Positions 37,800-48,463 of a DNA stretch of 64,000 nucleotides are shown piece after piece. The translations under genes were made by a program, and so were the position numbers. Source of the DNA: Polynucleobacter sp. 78F-HAINBA. GTDB taxonomy: Bacteria > Pseudomonadota > Gammaproteobacteria > Burkholderiales > Burkholderiaceae. How positions within the stretch are numbered: the first letter of the stretch is position 1; every line of letters starts with the position of its first letter. The DNA lies in NCBI RefSeq assembly GCF_018882325.1, contig NZ_JACVOQ010000002.1, positions 62,001-126,000 on the forward strand, given 5' to 3'. The notes beneath the pieces were generated by a model. The model did no database searches and had not been told where the DNA came from. It saw nothing but the letters and a program-made list of their open reading frames with translations.

Positions 37800-38957
37800 A
37801 TGGCAAATACAAAAACTCCATTAGTAGGCTTAGTTGGCTGGCGCGGTATGGTTGGGAGCGTTCTCATGGAGAGAATGCTGGCTGAGAAGGATTTTGATCT
37901 GATTGAGCCTGTATTTTTTAGTACCAGCCAGGCTGGTGGTGAAGTACCGCTTTTGAATGGTCAGAAAGTGACCAAGAGTGAAAATACTTTGCTGGATGCG
38001 AACGACATCAAGGCGCTCTCACGTTGCGACATTATTTTGACTTGCCAGGGTGGTGACTACACCAATGAGATTTTCCCTAAGCTTCGTGCTGCTGGTTGGC
38101 AAGGTCACTGGATTGATGCAGCTAGTGCATTGCGCATGAAGGAAGATGCTGTTCTGGTTTTGGATCCAGTCAATCGTCCGGTGATTGATAAAGCCTTGGC
38201 TGCAGGTGGAAAGAACTGGATTGGTAGCAACTGTACAGTGAGCTTAATGATGATGGCTATGGGTGGCTTAGTTAAGGCCGATATGGTTGAGTGGATTAGT
38301 GCCATGACATATCAGGCAGCTTCCGGTGCTGGCGCACAAAATATGCGCGAACTACTTTTGCAAATGGGTGCATTGCGTGACAGCGTAGCTACAGAGTTAG
38401 CTGATCCATCCTCTTGGATTTTGGATATTGACCGTAAGATTACTGAGACTTTACGTTCACCTGATTTTCCGAAGAAAAACTTCCGCAATACGCCTTTAGC
38501 AGGCAGTTTGATTCCTTGGATCGATGTTCCTGTTGAGAATGGTCAAACCAAAGAAGAGTGGAAAGGCGGCGCTGAGTTTAATAAGATCTTGGGCCGTCCT
38601 GCATTTAGAACTCCTGGAAGCATTCCAATTGATGGCTTATGCGTTCGAGTTGGCGCAATGCGTTGCCACTCACAAGGCCTTACAGTCAAGCTCAAAAAAG
38701 ATGTTCCATTAAAAGAAATCGAAGCTATTTTGGCTAACGATAATCAGTGGGTTAAGGTCGTTCCAAATGATCGCGAAACAACTGAGCGTGAATTGTCTCC
38801 AGCTGCAATTAGTGGTACTTTGACAGTGCCGATTGGCCGTCTCCATAAGATGGCGATGGGCCCTGAATACCTTGGTGCTTTTACTGTTGGCGATCAACTC
38901 TTGTGGGGTGCTGCAGAGCCATTGCGCCGCATGCTCCGCATCTTGCTTGAGCACTAA
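37800..38957 (+). CDS. asd: Aspartate-semialdehyde dehydrogenase
   Basis: A 385-residue protein. The NADP-binding start is [19 protein letters not shown]. The catalytic Cys is in [13 protein letters not shown] near residue 146. It reduces aspartyl phosphate for lysine, threonine, methionine and diaminopimelate synthesis. The stop overlaps the fimV-like start by one base (TAATG). Confidence 0.96.
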   Translation: MANTKTPLVGLVGWRGMVGSVLMERMLAEKDFDLIEPVFFSTSQAGGEVPLLNGQKVTKSENTLLDANDIKALSRCDIILTCQGGDYTNEIFPKLRAAGWQGHWIDAASALRMKEDAVLVLDPVNRPVIDKALAAGGKNWIGSNCTVSLMMMAMGGLVKADMVEWISAMTYQAASGAGAQNMRELLLQMGALRDSVATELADPSSWILDIDRKITETLRSPDFPKKNFRNTPLAGSLIPWIDVPVENGQTKEEWKGGAEFNKILGRPAFRTPGSIPIDGLCVRVGAMRCHSQGLTVKLKKDVPLKEIEAILANDNQWVKVVPNDRETTERELSPAAISGTLTVPIGRLHKMAMGPEYLGAFTVGDQLLWGAAEPLRRMLRILLEH

Positions 38958-40342
38958 TGTTTAGATTTAGCCAAATTCAGTTTGCAAAAGCGCTTTGCTT
39001 AGTTTGGCTAAGTTGGTCATGTGCGGCAGGAGCTATTTCTCTTGGCTCCCCAAAACTACTTTCTAGACCTGGTGAACCGCTCAAAGTAGAGTTTCCTATT
39101 CGAGTTGGTGTTGATGAGCAATCTGCGCTCTCTAGTTTGAATGTTGGGCTTGCGAATAAAGCAGCCTACGATCGTTTAGGGATATCTCAAAAGATACTCG
39201 CCCTGAATCCTCAGGCGATGATTTATCGTAATCAACAAGAGCAGTTGATGGTCTTGTTGGAGACGGTTGAGTCGGTGCCAATTACAGAAGATCCATTCTT
39301 GGATGTTTTAGTCACGTTGAATTGGTCAGCAGGAAGTCTTACTAAAACCTTTACATTGCTCTTGGGTGATGCCCAGAAAATTCTGGTCAGACCTGGTCAA
39401 ACCTTATCAGAAATTGCAGCGCAATTAGCGCCGCAAATGCAGGGTGCCACGCTAGATCAAACGATGATGGCTTTGTTTAAAGCCAATCCTGATGCATTTG
39501 CTAGCGGTAGCATTAATCGCCTAGAGGCTGGCGCTGAACTCAATCAACCCAATCAGGCTTTATTGCGCTCGATTAGTCCAGCAGAGGCTCAACAGTTTGT
39601 TGCCGAGTCTAATGCCCAGTGGTTATCCGAGCGAGATGCAAAGGGTGGGGCGCAAGGCTCAAGTACACAAAAGGATGCTGCGGATCTGCCGGCCAAGGAT
39701 CGACTCAAAATTGGATCAAGTGCTGAAGGCAGTTCTGAAGAGCGTCGCTATACGGAAGATCTAGTTGCGCAAGAGAAAGTGCTGGAGCAGACAAAAGTAC
39801 GCGTCGCCGAACTTGAAAAGAATATTGCTGATTTACAGCGTCTTCTTGATCAGGCTAAAGGCAAGTCATCCGCATCGACAAAAAATGATGGTTCTTTTGG
39901 TTTGGGTGGATTTGCGCCAGCGATCTTTGCTCTGGCATTAATGGGTCTTACGGGTCTACTGTTGTGGTTTTTGGCCAAGAATGCCCGCCGTTCTGAAGTG
40001 CCTAATTTTTCCGGAGAAATTCCTAAAGTTGCCCCAGCCACTAAGGAGCATCATCCAACTCATGGTGCAATGCCGGATCGTGCAAAAGCACTATTCGCAG
40101 GAATTGATCTGGATTTAACGCCTGTTAAAAAGCCTATCCTAACTCCAGTTGCTGAGGTTAATCCACTTGCTGATGCTCTTCGTGTGAAACTAAATCTAGC
40201 TCGGGCTTACATCACCATAGAAGATTTTTCAGCCGCTAAGAAGTCGCTTCAAGAAATTATCCATATTGGCAGTTCAATTGATCCAGCAATTACGATCGAA
40301 GCTCAGGGTTTATTGGCTGAGCTGTCGCGCAGAAATTCTTAA
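38957..40342 (+). CDS. fimV: FimV-like protein (LysM-like segment, coiled coil, one membrane helix)
   Basis: A 461-residue protein, much shorter than Pseudomonas FimV (over 900). A signal peptide ends near AAGA. The FimV N-terminal domain ([20 protein letters not shown]) follows, then a LysM-like segment [16 protein letters not shown] near 150. A coiled coil spans about 268-298, a membrane helix about 317-338, and a C-terminal helical FimV repeat ends the protein ([20 protein letters not shown]). FimV proteins organise the cell pole and type IV pili. The position before truA is conserved among proteobacteria. Confidence 0.8.
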   Translation: MFRFSQIQFAKALCLVWLSWSCAAGAISLGSPKLLSRPGEPLKVEFPIRVGVDEQSALSSLNVGLANKAAYDRLGISQKILALNPQAMIYRNQQEQLMVLLETVESVPITEDPFLDVLVTLNWSAGSLTKTFTLLLGDAQKILVRPGQTLSEIAAQLAPQMQGATLDQTMMALFKANPDAFASGSINRLEAGAELNQPNQALLRSISPAEAQQFVAESNAQWLSERDAKGGAQGSSTQKDAADLPAKDRLKIGSSAEGSSEERRYTEDLVAQEKVLEQTKVRVAELEKNIADLQRLLDQAKGKSSASTKNDGSFGLGGFAPAIFALALMGLTGLLLWFLAKNARRSEVPNFSGEIPKVAPATKEHHPTHGAMPDRAKALFAGIDLDLTPVKKPILTPVAEVNPLADALRVKLNLARAYITIEDFSAAKKSLQEIIHIGSSIDPAITIEAQGLLAELSRRNS

Positions 40343-40350
40343 GCAGTACT

Positions 40351-41181
40351 ATGCGCATTGCTCTAGGCCTTCAATATGATGGCAGCCCCTATTCAGGATG
40401 GCAGTCTCAAGTAAACCAGAGCACGATTCAAGATGAATTAGAAAAAGCAATTTCTGCATTTGTAGGCATTGATGCAGTGAAATCCAATCCTGTTCGCGTC
40501 ATCACAGCCGGCAGGACGGATACGGGCGTTCACGCCCTAGGCCAGGTTGTTCACTTCGATGTTGAAGTTGAGCGAGAAAACTGGTCATGGGTCAGAGGTG
40601 TGAATACTTTCTTACCAGAATCGATAGTGGTTAATTGGGCTCAAGCTGTTCCTGAAGAATTTAGCGCTCGATACTCTGCTCATGAGCGAACTTATATCTA
40701 CGCATTACATGCCGGGCCATGCCGCTCACCAATGGCAGCAGATCGCGCAGGTTATGTCATGCTTCCACCGGATCGCTGGTTTGATGTTGATGCAATGAGG
40801 GAGGCTGCCAAATGTTTGATTGGTGAGCATGATTTCACCTCATTCCGTTCATCTGAGTGCCAAAGCAAGACCCCAGTAAAAACGATGTATTCCATCGAGA
40901 TTTTCTCGAGTGAACCTTGGTTGTATTTCAGGATCAAAGGCAATGCATTTTTGCACCACATGGTGCGCAATTTGGTGGGAAGTTTTATCCAAATTGGCGT
41001 TGGTAAGCAAAAGGCTGAGTGGATGGCTGAGGTCCTCACAGCAAAAGACCGTAGCATTGCAGCTCCTACGTTTTCGCCGGCTGGGCTCTATTTAGCTCAA
41101 ATAGCCTATCCGGATGAGTTTCAGATCCCAAAACCTTGGCTTGAAAATTCCTGGTTACCTCCTTTTTTGACTTTGGATTAA
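40351..41181 (+). CDS. truA: tRNA pseudouridine(38-40) synthase
   Basis: A 276-residue TruA. The catalytic Asp lies in [17 protein letters not shown] near residue 55, and the other family motifs are [14 protein letters not shown] and [17 protein letters not shown]. It makes pseudouridine at tRNA positions 38-40. It lies 8 bases after the fimV-like gene. Confidence 0.96.
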   Translation: MRIALGLQYDGSPYSGWQSQVNQSTIQDELEKAISAFVGIDAVKSNPVRVITAGRTDTGVHALGQVVHFDVEVERENWSWVRGVNTFLPESIVVNWAQAVPEEFSARYSAHERTYIYALHAGPCRSPMAADRAGYVMLPPDRWFDVDAMREAAKCLIGEHDFTSFRSSECQSKTPVKTMYSIEIFSSEPWLYFRIKGNAFLHHMVRNLVGSFIQIGVGKQKAEWMAEVLTAKDRSIAAPTFSPAGLYLAQIAYPDEFQIPKPWLENSWLPPFLTLD

Positions 41182-41277
41182 GTCTAGGGTGCATTAATCT
41201 CGTCTATTAGCCCCTAGGGCAATGGCATAAATAGTTTTTTTTGAGATGATCATCATCTGCAAATTAAGAGGTATCTC

Positions 41278-41715
41278 ATGTTCAAGGCCAAATCTAATCA
41301 AACACTAGGTAAATCTGTAGAGAGTTTTGAAACAATCATTGGCTCAAGCTTAAGGGTCGACGGCAACCTATTGCTGCGTAGTAGCGTTCGTATTGATGGG
41401 CTTGTGAATGGAAATATTCTGCAAGAAGATGGTTGTGAAGCAACCGTCGCTATTGCAAAAGGTGCAACTGTGACTGGGGATATTCGAGCCAAGCATGTGA
41501 TTGTTTCTGGAAACCTTCAGGGTAATATTTTTTCTTCTGACCGTGTTGAGTTGCTAGACACCGCCTTTGTTAGTGGTGACATTACGTATGGCACTCTGGG
41601 TATGCAGGTTGGCGCAAAACTCGAAGGCAAGCTTAGACAGGCCGATAGTGAATCACCTTCACAAACTGCTGATGTTCTGATTGCTCAGGCGATGCAAAAA
41701 AGTAATGCCGCTTAA
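41278..41715 (+). CDS. Bactofilin (polymer-forming cytoskeletal protein)
   Basis: A 145-residue protein with a short N-terminal tail (up to about residue 18). A beta-helix bactofilin domain follows (IIGSSLRVDGNLL, IDGLVNGNI, ATVTGDIRAKHVIVSGNLQG, GTLGMQVGAKLEGKLR), then a short polar tail. Bactofilins polymerise without nucleotides and position cell-wall enzymes. The gene lies 5 bases before a membrane-anchored M23 peptidase gene, a pairing known from stalk and helical-shape systems in other bacteria. Confidence 0.88.
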   Translation: MFKAKSNQTLGKSVESFETIIGSSLRVDGNLLLRSSVRIDGLVNGNILQEDGCEATVAIAKGATVTGDIRAKHVIVSGNLQGNIFSSDRVELLDTAFVSGDITYGTLGMQVGAKLEGKLRQADSESPSQTADVLIAQAMQKSNAA

Positions 41716-41720
41716 CTCAG

Positions 41721-42647
41721 ATGCAAATTTTTTGGGTCTCAGGTGCTGTTGGCAAGATACACCGCATTAATTTAACGCTAAAGCATCTTTTGTTGGGGGC
41801 TTGTTTTTTTGCATTATCGTTAATCTTATTGGGCGTTTTTTTGCAATACATGGGTTTTCAGATGGCTATTGAATACAACCCTCAGCTTGCCCGTAAGCTT
41901 GGAAATGTTCATACCGCAGTTGAGCTTGAAAACCTCAATAGCTTTTATCGCCAAAAGTTATTTGATATTGAAAAGCAAATTGCTCTTTACCAGCTTAAGG
42001 TGAATGACTTGCAAATCAGTAATCAAAAGTTATCAGTGCTTGCTACACCACCGATAATTCAAAAAGACAAACCTAAGACACCTTCGGTAGGTGGCCCATT
42101 TATAAGCCCAACTCGTTCTGATAAAAACCCCAGCCTCATGAATGCACTTCAAGATTCTCTGCAAGATATGAAGCGAAATAATGAGTACTTAAATAAATTA
42201 TCTGAGCATTGGGTCAGTTACGTTTCTTGGCTTGAGGCTTCACCAACTGGCATGCCGCTTCAGGATCGCATTTCTATTTCTAGTGGCTACGGAAAAAGGC
42301 TGGACCCTTTTATAAATACTTGGAGCGAGCATTTGGGTGTTGATTTTCAGGCTCCTCTAGGAACGCCTATTGTGTCGGCCGGCGTTGGTAGGGTGTCAAA
42401 AGCATTTCGTGATCCAGTTTATGGCAATTTACTTGCGATCGACCACCGGGATGGTATTCAAACTAGATATGCACATGCTAGTGAACTACTCGTAGCTGAG
42501 GGTCAAGAAGTTCGGAGGGGCCAACTGGTTGCCCGTGTTGGGTCAACTGGTAGAGCTACGGGACCTCATCTTCATTACGAGGTACTAAAGGATGGCAGGT
42601 TAATTGACCCGGCTCAGATTCTGGTAGGTCAGTTCGTTGGCCAATAG
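41721..42647 (+). CDS. Membrane-anchored M23 (LytM-type) peptidoglycan endopeptidase
   Basis: A 308-residue protein. One membrane helix spans about residues 21-43, a coiled coil about 66-106, then a proline-rich linker and the M23 domain from about 180. All zinc and catalytic residues are present: His204 and Asp208 (HLGVD), His252 (YAHAS) and His283/His285 (HLH). It should therefore be an active metallo-endopeptidase cutting periplasmic peptidoglycan cross-links. It is co-transcribed with the bactofilin gene, which probably localises it (inference from known bactofilin-M23 pairs). Confidence 0.88.
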   Translation: MQIFWVSGAVGKIHRINLTLKHLLLGACFFALSLILLGVFLQYMGFQMAIEYNPQLARKLGNVHTAVELENLNSFYRQKLFDIEKQIALYQLKVNDLQISNQKLSVLATPPIIQKDKPKTPSVGGPFISPTRSDKNPSLMNALQDSLQDMKRNNEYLNKLSEHWVSYVSWLEASPTGMPLQDRISISSGYGKRLDPFINTWSEHLGVDFQAPLGTPIVSAGVGRVSKAFRDPVYGNLLAIDHRDGIQTRYAHASELLVAEGQEVRRGQLVARVGSTGRATGPHLHYEVLKDGRLIDPAQILVGQFVGQ

Positions 42648-42683
42648 GGGCAGAGAATCACCATACCCCTTATTATTAGGGCT

Positions 42684-43358
42684 ATGGGCTTACTTACCAA
42701 CTCTCCAGGCCGTACTAGGGTCAAAATCTGCGGTCTCAAGACGCCTGCGGATGTGGATGCCGCTGTTGCCGCTGGCGTTGACGCTGTTGGCTTCGTCTTT
42801 TATCCGCCAAGCCCAAGGGCTGTAACCCCCAATATTGCCGCCGCATTGATATCTAGACTCCCAGCTGGGGTTGATGCCGTCGGCTTGGTTGTAAACGCTA
42901 CAGATGCTGAATTTGAGGCTATTAGGGCGGCAGCTTCCATTACCTTATGGCAGTTTCATGGGGATGAGTCTCCAGAAGAGTGTGAGCGCCTAGCAGCGGG
43001 GCAGCCATGGATGAAGGCTGCACGTGTTGGAGCCGGCTTCGCATTCGATGATTTTTCCCTACAATATAGGCAAGCAAACGCCTTTTTGCTCGATGCTCTC
43101 GTTGAGGGTTACGGTGGAGGGGGCGTTCCTTTTGATTGGTCAGGAATTCCACAAGCATGGATAAGCGCAAACGCGCCTCGGGTCGTTTTGAGTGGTGGAT
43201 TGAACGTTCACAGCGTGGGCGAAGCTATTGCTCGTCTGCATCCTTGCGCGGTTGACGTCTCTAGCGGCGTTGAAATCAGCAAGGGTGTAAAAGATCACGT
43301 CTTAATGAAGCAGTTTATTGAGGCAGTGCGAGCCGCAGACGCAAGCACATCAACCTAA
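42684..43358 (+). CDS. trpF: Phosphoribosylanthranilate isomerase
   Basis: A 224-residue TIM-barrel enzyme. The catalytic Cys lies in RVKICGLKTPADVDAA near residue 13, and the phosphate site is in RVVLSGGLNVHSVGEAI and AVDVSSGVEISKGVKDH. It carries out the third step of tryptophan synthesis. It is followed by trpB after 32 bases. Confidence 0.96.
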   Translation: MGLLTNSPGRTRVKICGLKTPADVDAAVAAGVDAVGFVFYPPSPRAVTPNIAAALISRLPAGVDAVGLVVNATDAEFEAIRAAASITLWQFHGDESPEECERLAAGQPWMKAARVGAGFAFDDFSLQYRQANAFLLDALVEGYGGGGVPFDWSGIPQAWISANAPRVVLSGGLNVHSVGEAIARLHPCAVDVSSGVEISKGVKDHVLMKQFIEAVRAADASTST

Positions 43359-43390
43359 TTATTTGCTGTAACTAATCAAAAGAGGTATTT

Positions 43391-44584
43391 ATGTACGATA
43401 AGCCAGATGCACGAGGGCACTTCGGTCCTTACGGTGGCGTATTTGTTTCTGAGACACTCATGTTCGCTTTGGATGAACTCAAAGCGGCTTATGCAAAATA
43501 CCAACACGATCCAGAATTCTTAGAAGAGTTTCATTACGAGCTCAAACATTTTGTAGGTCGTCCATCACCCGTGTATCACGCCAAGCGTTGGAGTGAGATG
43601 TTGGGTGGTGCGCAAATCTATCTCAAGCGCGAAGATTTAAATCACACAGGCGCACACAAAATTAATAACGTCATTGGTCAAGCGATGCTGGCCAAGCGTA
43701 TGGGTAAGCCGCGCATCATTGCTGAAACGGGAGCAGGGCAGCATGGCGTAGCTACTGCAACTATTTGTGCACGCTTCGGTTTGGATTGCACTGTGTATCA
43801 AGGATCTGTCGACGTTGCGCGTCAAGCTCAAAACGTATTTCGTATGAAATTGCTTGGCGCAAAAGTAGTGCCTGTTGAATCGGGAACGAAAACTCTCAAA
43901 GATGCACTCAATGAGGCAATGCGAGATTGGGTTACCAATGTGGAAGATACTTTCTACATCATTGGTACTGTGGCAGGTCCTCACCCATATCCGATGATGG
44001 TCCGAGATTTTCAGAGTGTGATCGGCGAGGAGTGCAAAGTACAGATGCCTGAAATGACTGGGCGTCAGCCTGACTATGTCATGGCATGTGTTGGCGGTGG
44101 CTCTAATGCGATGGGTATTTTCTATCCTTACATCGATTATCCAGAAGTGAAATTGGTTGGTGTTGAAGCGGCAGGCCATGGCTTAAATAGTGGTCTTCAC
44201 TCCGCAGCACTTTGTGTTGGTAAGCCAGGCGTATTGCACGGCAACCGTACCTATTTATTGCAAGATGAGAATGGTCAGATTTCTGAAACGCATTCTGTTT
44301 CTGCTGGTATGGATTATCCTGGCGTTGGTCCTGAGCATGCTTGGTTAAAAGATTCGGGTCGTGCTGACTATGTAGCGGTCACGGATGAAGAGGCACTTAA
44401 GGCATTCCATGATTGCTGCCGTATTGAGGGCATCATTCCTGCTTTAGAGTCTTCACATGCAATTGCATATGCGTGCAAATTAGCGCCGACACTTTCTAAA
44501 GATAAAACCATCTTGGTAAACCTATCTGGTCGTGGCGATAAAGATATGCATACCGTCGCACAAGCTACCGGCTCCGAAGGTTAA
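43391..44584 (+). CDS. trpB: Tryptophan synthase beta subunit
   Basis: A 397-residue protein. It starts with [14 protein letters not shown]. The PLP lysine is in [18 protein letters not shown], and the phosphate loop is [13 protein letters not shown]. It condenses indole and serine. The AAGAGG box lies close before the ATG. Confidence 0.97.
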   Translation: MYDKPDARGHFGPYGGVFVSETLMFALDELKAAYAKYQHDPEFLEEFHYELKHFVGRPSPVYHAKRWSEMLGGAQIYLKREDLNHTGAHKINNVIGQAMLAKRMGKPRIIAETGAGQHGVATATICARFGLDCTVYQGSVDVARQAQNVFRMKLLGAKVVPVESGTKTLKDALNEAMRDWVTNVEDTFYIIGTVAGPHPYPMMVRDFQSVIGEECKVQMPEMTGRQPDYVMACVGGGSNAMGIFYPYIDYPEVKLVGVEAAGHGLNSGLHSAALCVGKPGVLHGNRTYLLQDENGQISETHSVSAGMDYPGVGPEHAWLKDSGRADYVAVTDEEALKAFHDCCRIEGIIPALESSHAIAYACKLAPTLSKDKTILVNLSGRGDKDMHTVAQATGSEG

Positions 44585-44632
44585 TTCGAAGTCACTCACG
44601 AACTCACATAAAAATAATAATTACGAATTGCC

Positions 44633-45430
44633 ATGTCAAAAATTACTGCACTCTTTAATGAACTAAAAGCTTCTGGCAAAAAGGGACTCATTCCTTTTAT
44701 TACTACTGGTGACCCCGATCCAAAACTCACTGTTGAGTTAATGCATGCATTGGTTCGCGGTGGCGCAAACGTCATTGAGCTCGGTGTTCCTTTTTCCGAT
44801 CCGATGGCGGATGGTCCGGTGATTCAGCGGTCATCTGAGAGGGCGCTGACACAAGGCGTTACTTTGCATGGCTGCTTAGATATGGTGAAAGAATTTCGTA
44901 AAACTGATGCAGATACGCCCGTTGTGTTGATGGGCTATGCCAACCCTGTGGAACAAATGGGGGCAGAGCGCTTTGCAACTGAAGCCAAGGCCGCTGGTGT
45001 TGATGGCGTGCTTGTCGTGGATTACCCGCCGGAGGAGTGCGAGGACTTTGCTGCTCGCATGAAGATTGCTGGTGTTGACCCAATTTTCCTATTGGCACCC
45101 ACTTCATCACCAGAACGCATAAAGGATGCGGCCAAAATAGCTTCTGGTTATATCTATTACGTGTCCATGCGTGGTGTAACTGGAGCATCTCACCTCAATA
45201 CCCAGGATGTAGCCAGCATCATTCCTAAGATCCGCGAAGCCACCGCAATCCCGATTGCGGTCGGTTTTGGCATTAATGATGCTGAAAGTGCCCGTGCGGT
45301 ATCAAAAACAGCGGATGCGGTGGTTATTGGTAGTCGAATTATTCGACTTTTGGAGGATTCTGCCCCCGGCCAGGCGGTACAATCACTTGAAACCTTCATA
45401 CGTGAAATTCGCGTCGCTTTAGATAGTTAA
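44633..45430 (+). CDS. trpA: Tryptophan synthase alpha subunit
   Basis: A 265-residue TIM-barrel protein. Catalytic Glu and Asp lie in [20 protein letters not shown]; the loop-6 segment is [15 protein letters not shown] and the phosphate site is [15 protein letters not shown]. It splits indole-3-glycerol phosphate to supply TrpB. Confidence 0.97.
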   Translation: MSKITALFNELKASGKKGLIPFITTGDPDPKLTVELMHALVRGGANVIELGVPFSDPMADGPVIQRSSERALTQGVTLHGCLDMVKEFRKTDADTPVVLMGYANPVEQMGAERFATEAKAAGVDGVLVVDYPPEECEDFAARMKIAGVDPIFLLAPTSSPERIKDAAKIASGYIYYVSMRGVTGASHLNTQDVASIIPKIREATAIPIAVGFGINDAESARAVSKTADAVVIGSRIIRLLEDSAPGQAVQSLETFIREIRVALDS

Positions 45431-45452
45431 TGCACTGGATAGTTAAAAACTG

Positions 45453-46340
45453 ATGAGCTGGATCGATAAATTACTGCCCCCACAAATCCAACATACGGAT
45501 CCTGCCAACCGCAAATCTGTTCCTGAAGGACTTTGGGTCAAGTGCCCAAGCTGTGAAACAGTTCTTTACAGCACAGATATTGAAGCCAATTTATCGGTTT
45601 GCCCTAAATGCAGTCACCATATGCGCATCGGCGCACGTTTGCGTTTGGATAGCTTGTTGGATGAAAAAGGTCGCTACGAGATTGGCGCTGATATCTACCC
45701 AACCGACCCTCTCAAATTTAAAGATTCCAAGAAATATCCAGACCGCATTAAAGAGGCGAATGATGCCTCTGGTGAGTCTGAGGCCTTAATCGTTCTTGGT
45801 GGCAAGATCGAAAGCATTCCTGTTGTGGCTGCCTGTTTCGAGTTTCAATATATGGGCGGCTCGATGGGTTCAGTAGTTGGTGAGCGTTTTGCACGTGGCG
45901 TCCAAGAGGCTATTGCCAAGAAGTGCGCTTTTATTTGTATCACTGCAACTGGTGGTGCTCGTATGCAAGAAAGCTTGCTCTCCTTATTTCAGATGGCTAA
46001 GACGAACTCGATGTTGACCTTGCTGTCTAAAAAAGGTTTGCCATATATCAGCGTCTTAACCGATCCAACGATGGGTGGAATTTCTGCCAGCTTCGCCTTT
46101 ATGGGTGACGTGGTAATGGCTGAGCCAAAAGCTTTGATTGGTTTCGCTGGACCGCGCGTGATTGAGCAAACTGTTCGTGAAAAGTTGCCAGAAGGTTTTC
46201 AGCGTTCAGAATTTCTGATGCAAAAGGGTGGCATTGATATGATCGTTGATCGTCGCCAGATGCGCGGTGAAATTGCCCGACTGTTGGCTTTACTCCAGCA
46301 GCTTCCTGAGCCTGCGATTGCGGGTAGCGCGGCTGTATAA
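45453..46340 (+). CDS. accD: Acetyl-CoA carboxylase carboxyltransferase beta subunit
   Basis: A 295-residue AccD. The N-terminal four-Cys zinc ribbon is formed by CPSC and CPKC near residues 31-34 and 50-53. The carboxyltransferase core shows [19 protein letters not shown] and [18 protein letters not shown]. It forms malonyl-CoA with AccA for fatty acid synthesis. It is 22 bases after trpA. Confidence 0.97.
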   Translation: MSWIDKLLPPQIQHTDPANRKSVPEGLWVKCPSCETVLYSTDIEANLSVCPKCSHHMRIGARLRLDSLLDEKGRYEIGADIYPTDPLKFKDSKKYPDRIKEANDASGESEALIVLGGKIESIPVVAACFEFQYMGGSMGSVVGERFARGVQEAIAKKCAFICITATGGARMQESLLSLFQMAKTNSMLTLLSKKGLPYISVLTDPTMGGISASFAFMGDVVMAEPKALIGFAGPRVIEQTVREKLPEGFQRSEFLMQKGGIDMIVDRRQMRGEIARLLALLQQLPEPAIAGSAAV

Positions 46341-46345
46341 AGCGC

Positions 46346-47671
46346 TTGAGTTCCGCACACCAAACTCCCATTCTTTTCTCTAGCCTAGCGGCTTGGCTTA
46401 GTCACCTCGAGACGGCTCACCCTGTCGGTATTGACATGGGCCTTGACCGAATTAATCGCGTTAAAGCAGCTTTAGGGCTTCATTTCGAATGCCCTGTTAT
46501 TACAGTGGCTGGCACCAACGGCAAGGGTTCAACCTGCGCCTATCTCGAAAGTATTTTGTTGGCATCTGGCTATAAAGTGGGTTGTCATATGTCCCCACAC
46601 TTACTCAACTTTAACGAGCGCGCTCGAGTAAATGGTGAAGAGGTCAAAGATGATCTCTTGTTAGAACATTTTTCCGCCGTTGAAAAGGCTCGAGCCAGTC
46701 TAGTAGATGCGCCAACCCTAACGTATTTTGAATTCACCACCTTGGCAATCATGCATTTATTTTCCAAAGCGAATTTAGATGCTGTAGTGCTTGAGGTTGG
46801 TATGGGTGGACGCCTCGATGCTGTCAATATTATTGATGCAGATTGCGCCATAGTTACCAGTATTGATATTGACCATGCTGATTTTCTCGGCGGTACTCGC
46901 GAAGCTATTGGACGAGAAAAGGCGGGGATTTTTCGTGCTGGTGCTATTGCGGTTTGCGGCGATCCTGTGCCCCCACAATCTCTCATTGATTATGCTGAAG
47001 AGCTGGGCTGTGATTTATGGCTGCAAGGCCGTGACTATAACTTTCAGGGTGATAAGCAGCAGTGGGGTTGGGCGGGGCGTCAAAAACGCTTTAGCGGCCT
47101 TGGCTATCCCGCTTTACGTGGCGCCAACCAAATTCTGAATGCCTCTGCCGTGATTGCAGCTCTCATGGCATTGCATCAGCGCCTACCAGTTAGCGCCCAA
47201 GATATTCGTAATGGATTCGCATTGGTGGAGTTACCTGGCCGCTTTCAGGTGCTTCCTGGTCAGCCTACTGTCGTCCTGGATGTTGCGCATAACCCCCATG
47301 CCGCAGCTACTTTAGGGCAGGGCCTCGAAAAAATGGGCTATCACCCCTATACCTATGCCATTTTTGGGGCAATGGCGGACAAGGATATAGCTGGAGTTAT
47401 TAAGCCATTATTGGATAGCGTTGATTTTTGGTTTTGTACTGATTTACCGACTCCGCGGGCTGCTACTGCGACAGCCTTGTCTGAGAGACTGGTAGAGCTG
47501 GGCGTAGCCGTTAAAAATGGCGAAGATGGCGGTATTGAATGCTTCCCAGATCCTGCTGCAGCGTATCAAAAAGCTCTTTCTAAGGCTGGTGAGGGTGATA
47601 GAATTGTTATCTTCGGATCCTTCTATACCGTTGCCGGCGTAATGGCATATCGAAACAACCAGGCGCATTGA
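46346..47671 (+). CDS. folC: Dihydrofolate synthase / folylpolyglutamate synthase
   Basis: A 441-residue Mur-ligase-like enzyme. The start is TTG 46346; the first in-frame ATG would remove the conserved N-terminal region, so TTG is kept although no clear ribosome-binding site is seen (it lies 5 bases after accD). The ATP loop is ITVAGTNGKGSTCAYLES, with HMSPHLLNFNERARVNGEEV and ILDVAHNPHAA-like VVLDVAHNPHAAATL. It adds glutamate to folate precursors. Confidence 0.93.
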   Translation: MSSAHQTPILFSSLAAWLSHLETAHPVGIDMGLDRINRVKAALGLHFECPVITVAGTNGKGSTCAYLESILLASGYKVGCHMSPHLLNFNERARVNGEEVKDDLLLEHFSAVEKARASLVDAPTLTYFEFTTLAIMHLFSKANLDAVVLEVGMGGRLDAVNIIDADCAIVTSIDIDHADFLGGTREAIGREKAGIFRAGAIAVCGDPVPPQSLIDYAEELGCDLWLQGRDYNFQGDKQQWGWAGRQKRFSGLGYPALRGANQILNASAVIAALMALHQRLPVSAQDIRNGFALVELPGRFQVLPGQPTVVLDVAHNPHAAATLGQGLEKMGYHPYTYAIFGAMADKDIAGVIKPLLDSVDFWFCTDLPTPRAATATALSERLVELGVAVKNGEDGGIECFPDPAAAYQKALSKAGEGDRIVIFGSFYTVAGVMAYRNNQAH

Positions 47672-47674
47672 TCC

Positions 47675-48463
47675 ATGATTCGTTTACCGAAGCTTTTTAA
47701 GCGAAACTCTGAGACTGAAGACCTTGACCGAGGTTCAGTGAGGGGTCGTCGTACCGTCAATAAATTAGCCCCCCGCAGTTTTCAGCGTGCTCAAGAGAGT
47801 GAAGAGCTTGCTCTAACCGAAGATCCTGAGCAGCAACGTGCTCGTCATCGTTTGATTGGTGCGGCTGTATTGGTTTTAATCGCGGTAGTGGGCTTACCCC
47901 GCATCTTGGATAACAAGCCAAAGTCTGTAAATAACGATATTGCTGTGAACATCGTTACCAGCCTTCCAGTACCTAACGCAGCAATGCCTGCGAATGATGA
48001 AAAAGCAAAAGCTGCAGCAGTAGTTGAAACACCTGCTAAAGAAAAAGAAGTTGTAGTAGCACCAACGCCTGAAGCAAAACCTGAAGTCAAGGCCGACGCT
48101 AAATCAACGCCTGCAGCTCCTAAACCCAACTCTATTGGATTAGCTGCTGGTGAAGAAGTGGTTGCTGCACCAAATACGACTACTAAAGCAAAGGCTGAAG
48201 AGCTTCCAAAAAAAGTAGGTTCCGGTAAGTACGTTATTCAGATTGGCGCCTTCGCTTCCGAAGATCGCGCCAAAGGCTGGATTACGAAGATGAAAGATCA
48301 AAAGATTCCTAACTACGTTCTCAATAAAACGGGTACCGATGGTACGAAGCTTTATGTGTTGAGAGCTGGCCCATTTACCGATAAGGATGCGGCTGAAGCT
48401 GCTGAGAAAAAAGTCAAAGCCATGGGTCTATCTCCAAGGCTTGTTGAGGTTGGTGCCCCTTAA
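47675..48463 (+). CDS. SPOR-domain protein, single membrane helix
   Basis: A 262-residue protein: cytoplasmic charged N-terminus, one membrane helix about residues 62-78 (LIGAAVLVLIAVVGLPRIL), a long Ala/Pro/Lys/Glu-rich periplasmic linker (about 95-180), and a C-terminal SPOR domain (KYVIQIGAFASEDRAKGWI). SPOR domains bind denuded septal peptidoglycan; the layout resembles E. coli DedD. The gene lies between folC and cvpA, as dedD does in E. coli. Confidence 0.88.
   Translation: MIRLPKLFKRNSETEDLDRGSVRGRRTVNKLAPRSFQRAQESEELALTEDPEQQRARHRLIGAAVLVLIAVVGLPRILDNKPKSVNNDIAVNIVTSLPVPNAAMPANDEKAKAAAVVETPAKEKEVVVAPTPEAKPEVKADAKSTPAAPKPNSIGLAAGEEVVAAPNTTTKAKAEELPKKVGSGKYVIQIGAFASEDRAKGWITKMKDQKIPNYVLNKTGTDGTKLYVLRAGPFTDKDAAEAAEKKVKAMGLSPRLVEVGAP

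Noticed and set aside
41183..41236. CTAGGG/CCCTAG dyad with a later T run after truA as a terminator
   Set aside because: The loop is long and the T run begins many bases after the stem, so it does not fit a Rho-independent terminator.
43637..44179. 180-codon open frame on the minus strand
   Set aside because: It is opposite trpB, which is a complete conserved gene; the product is His/Ser/Arg-rich without family features, so it is an antisense shadow.
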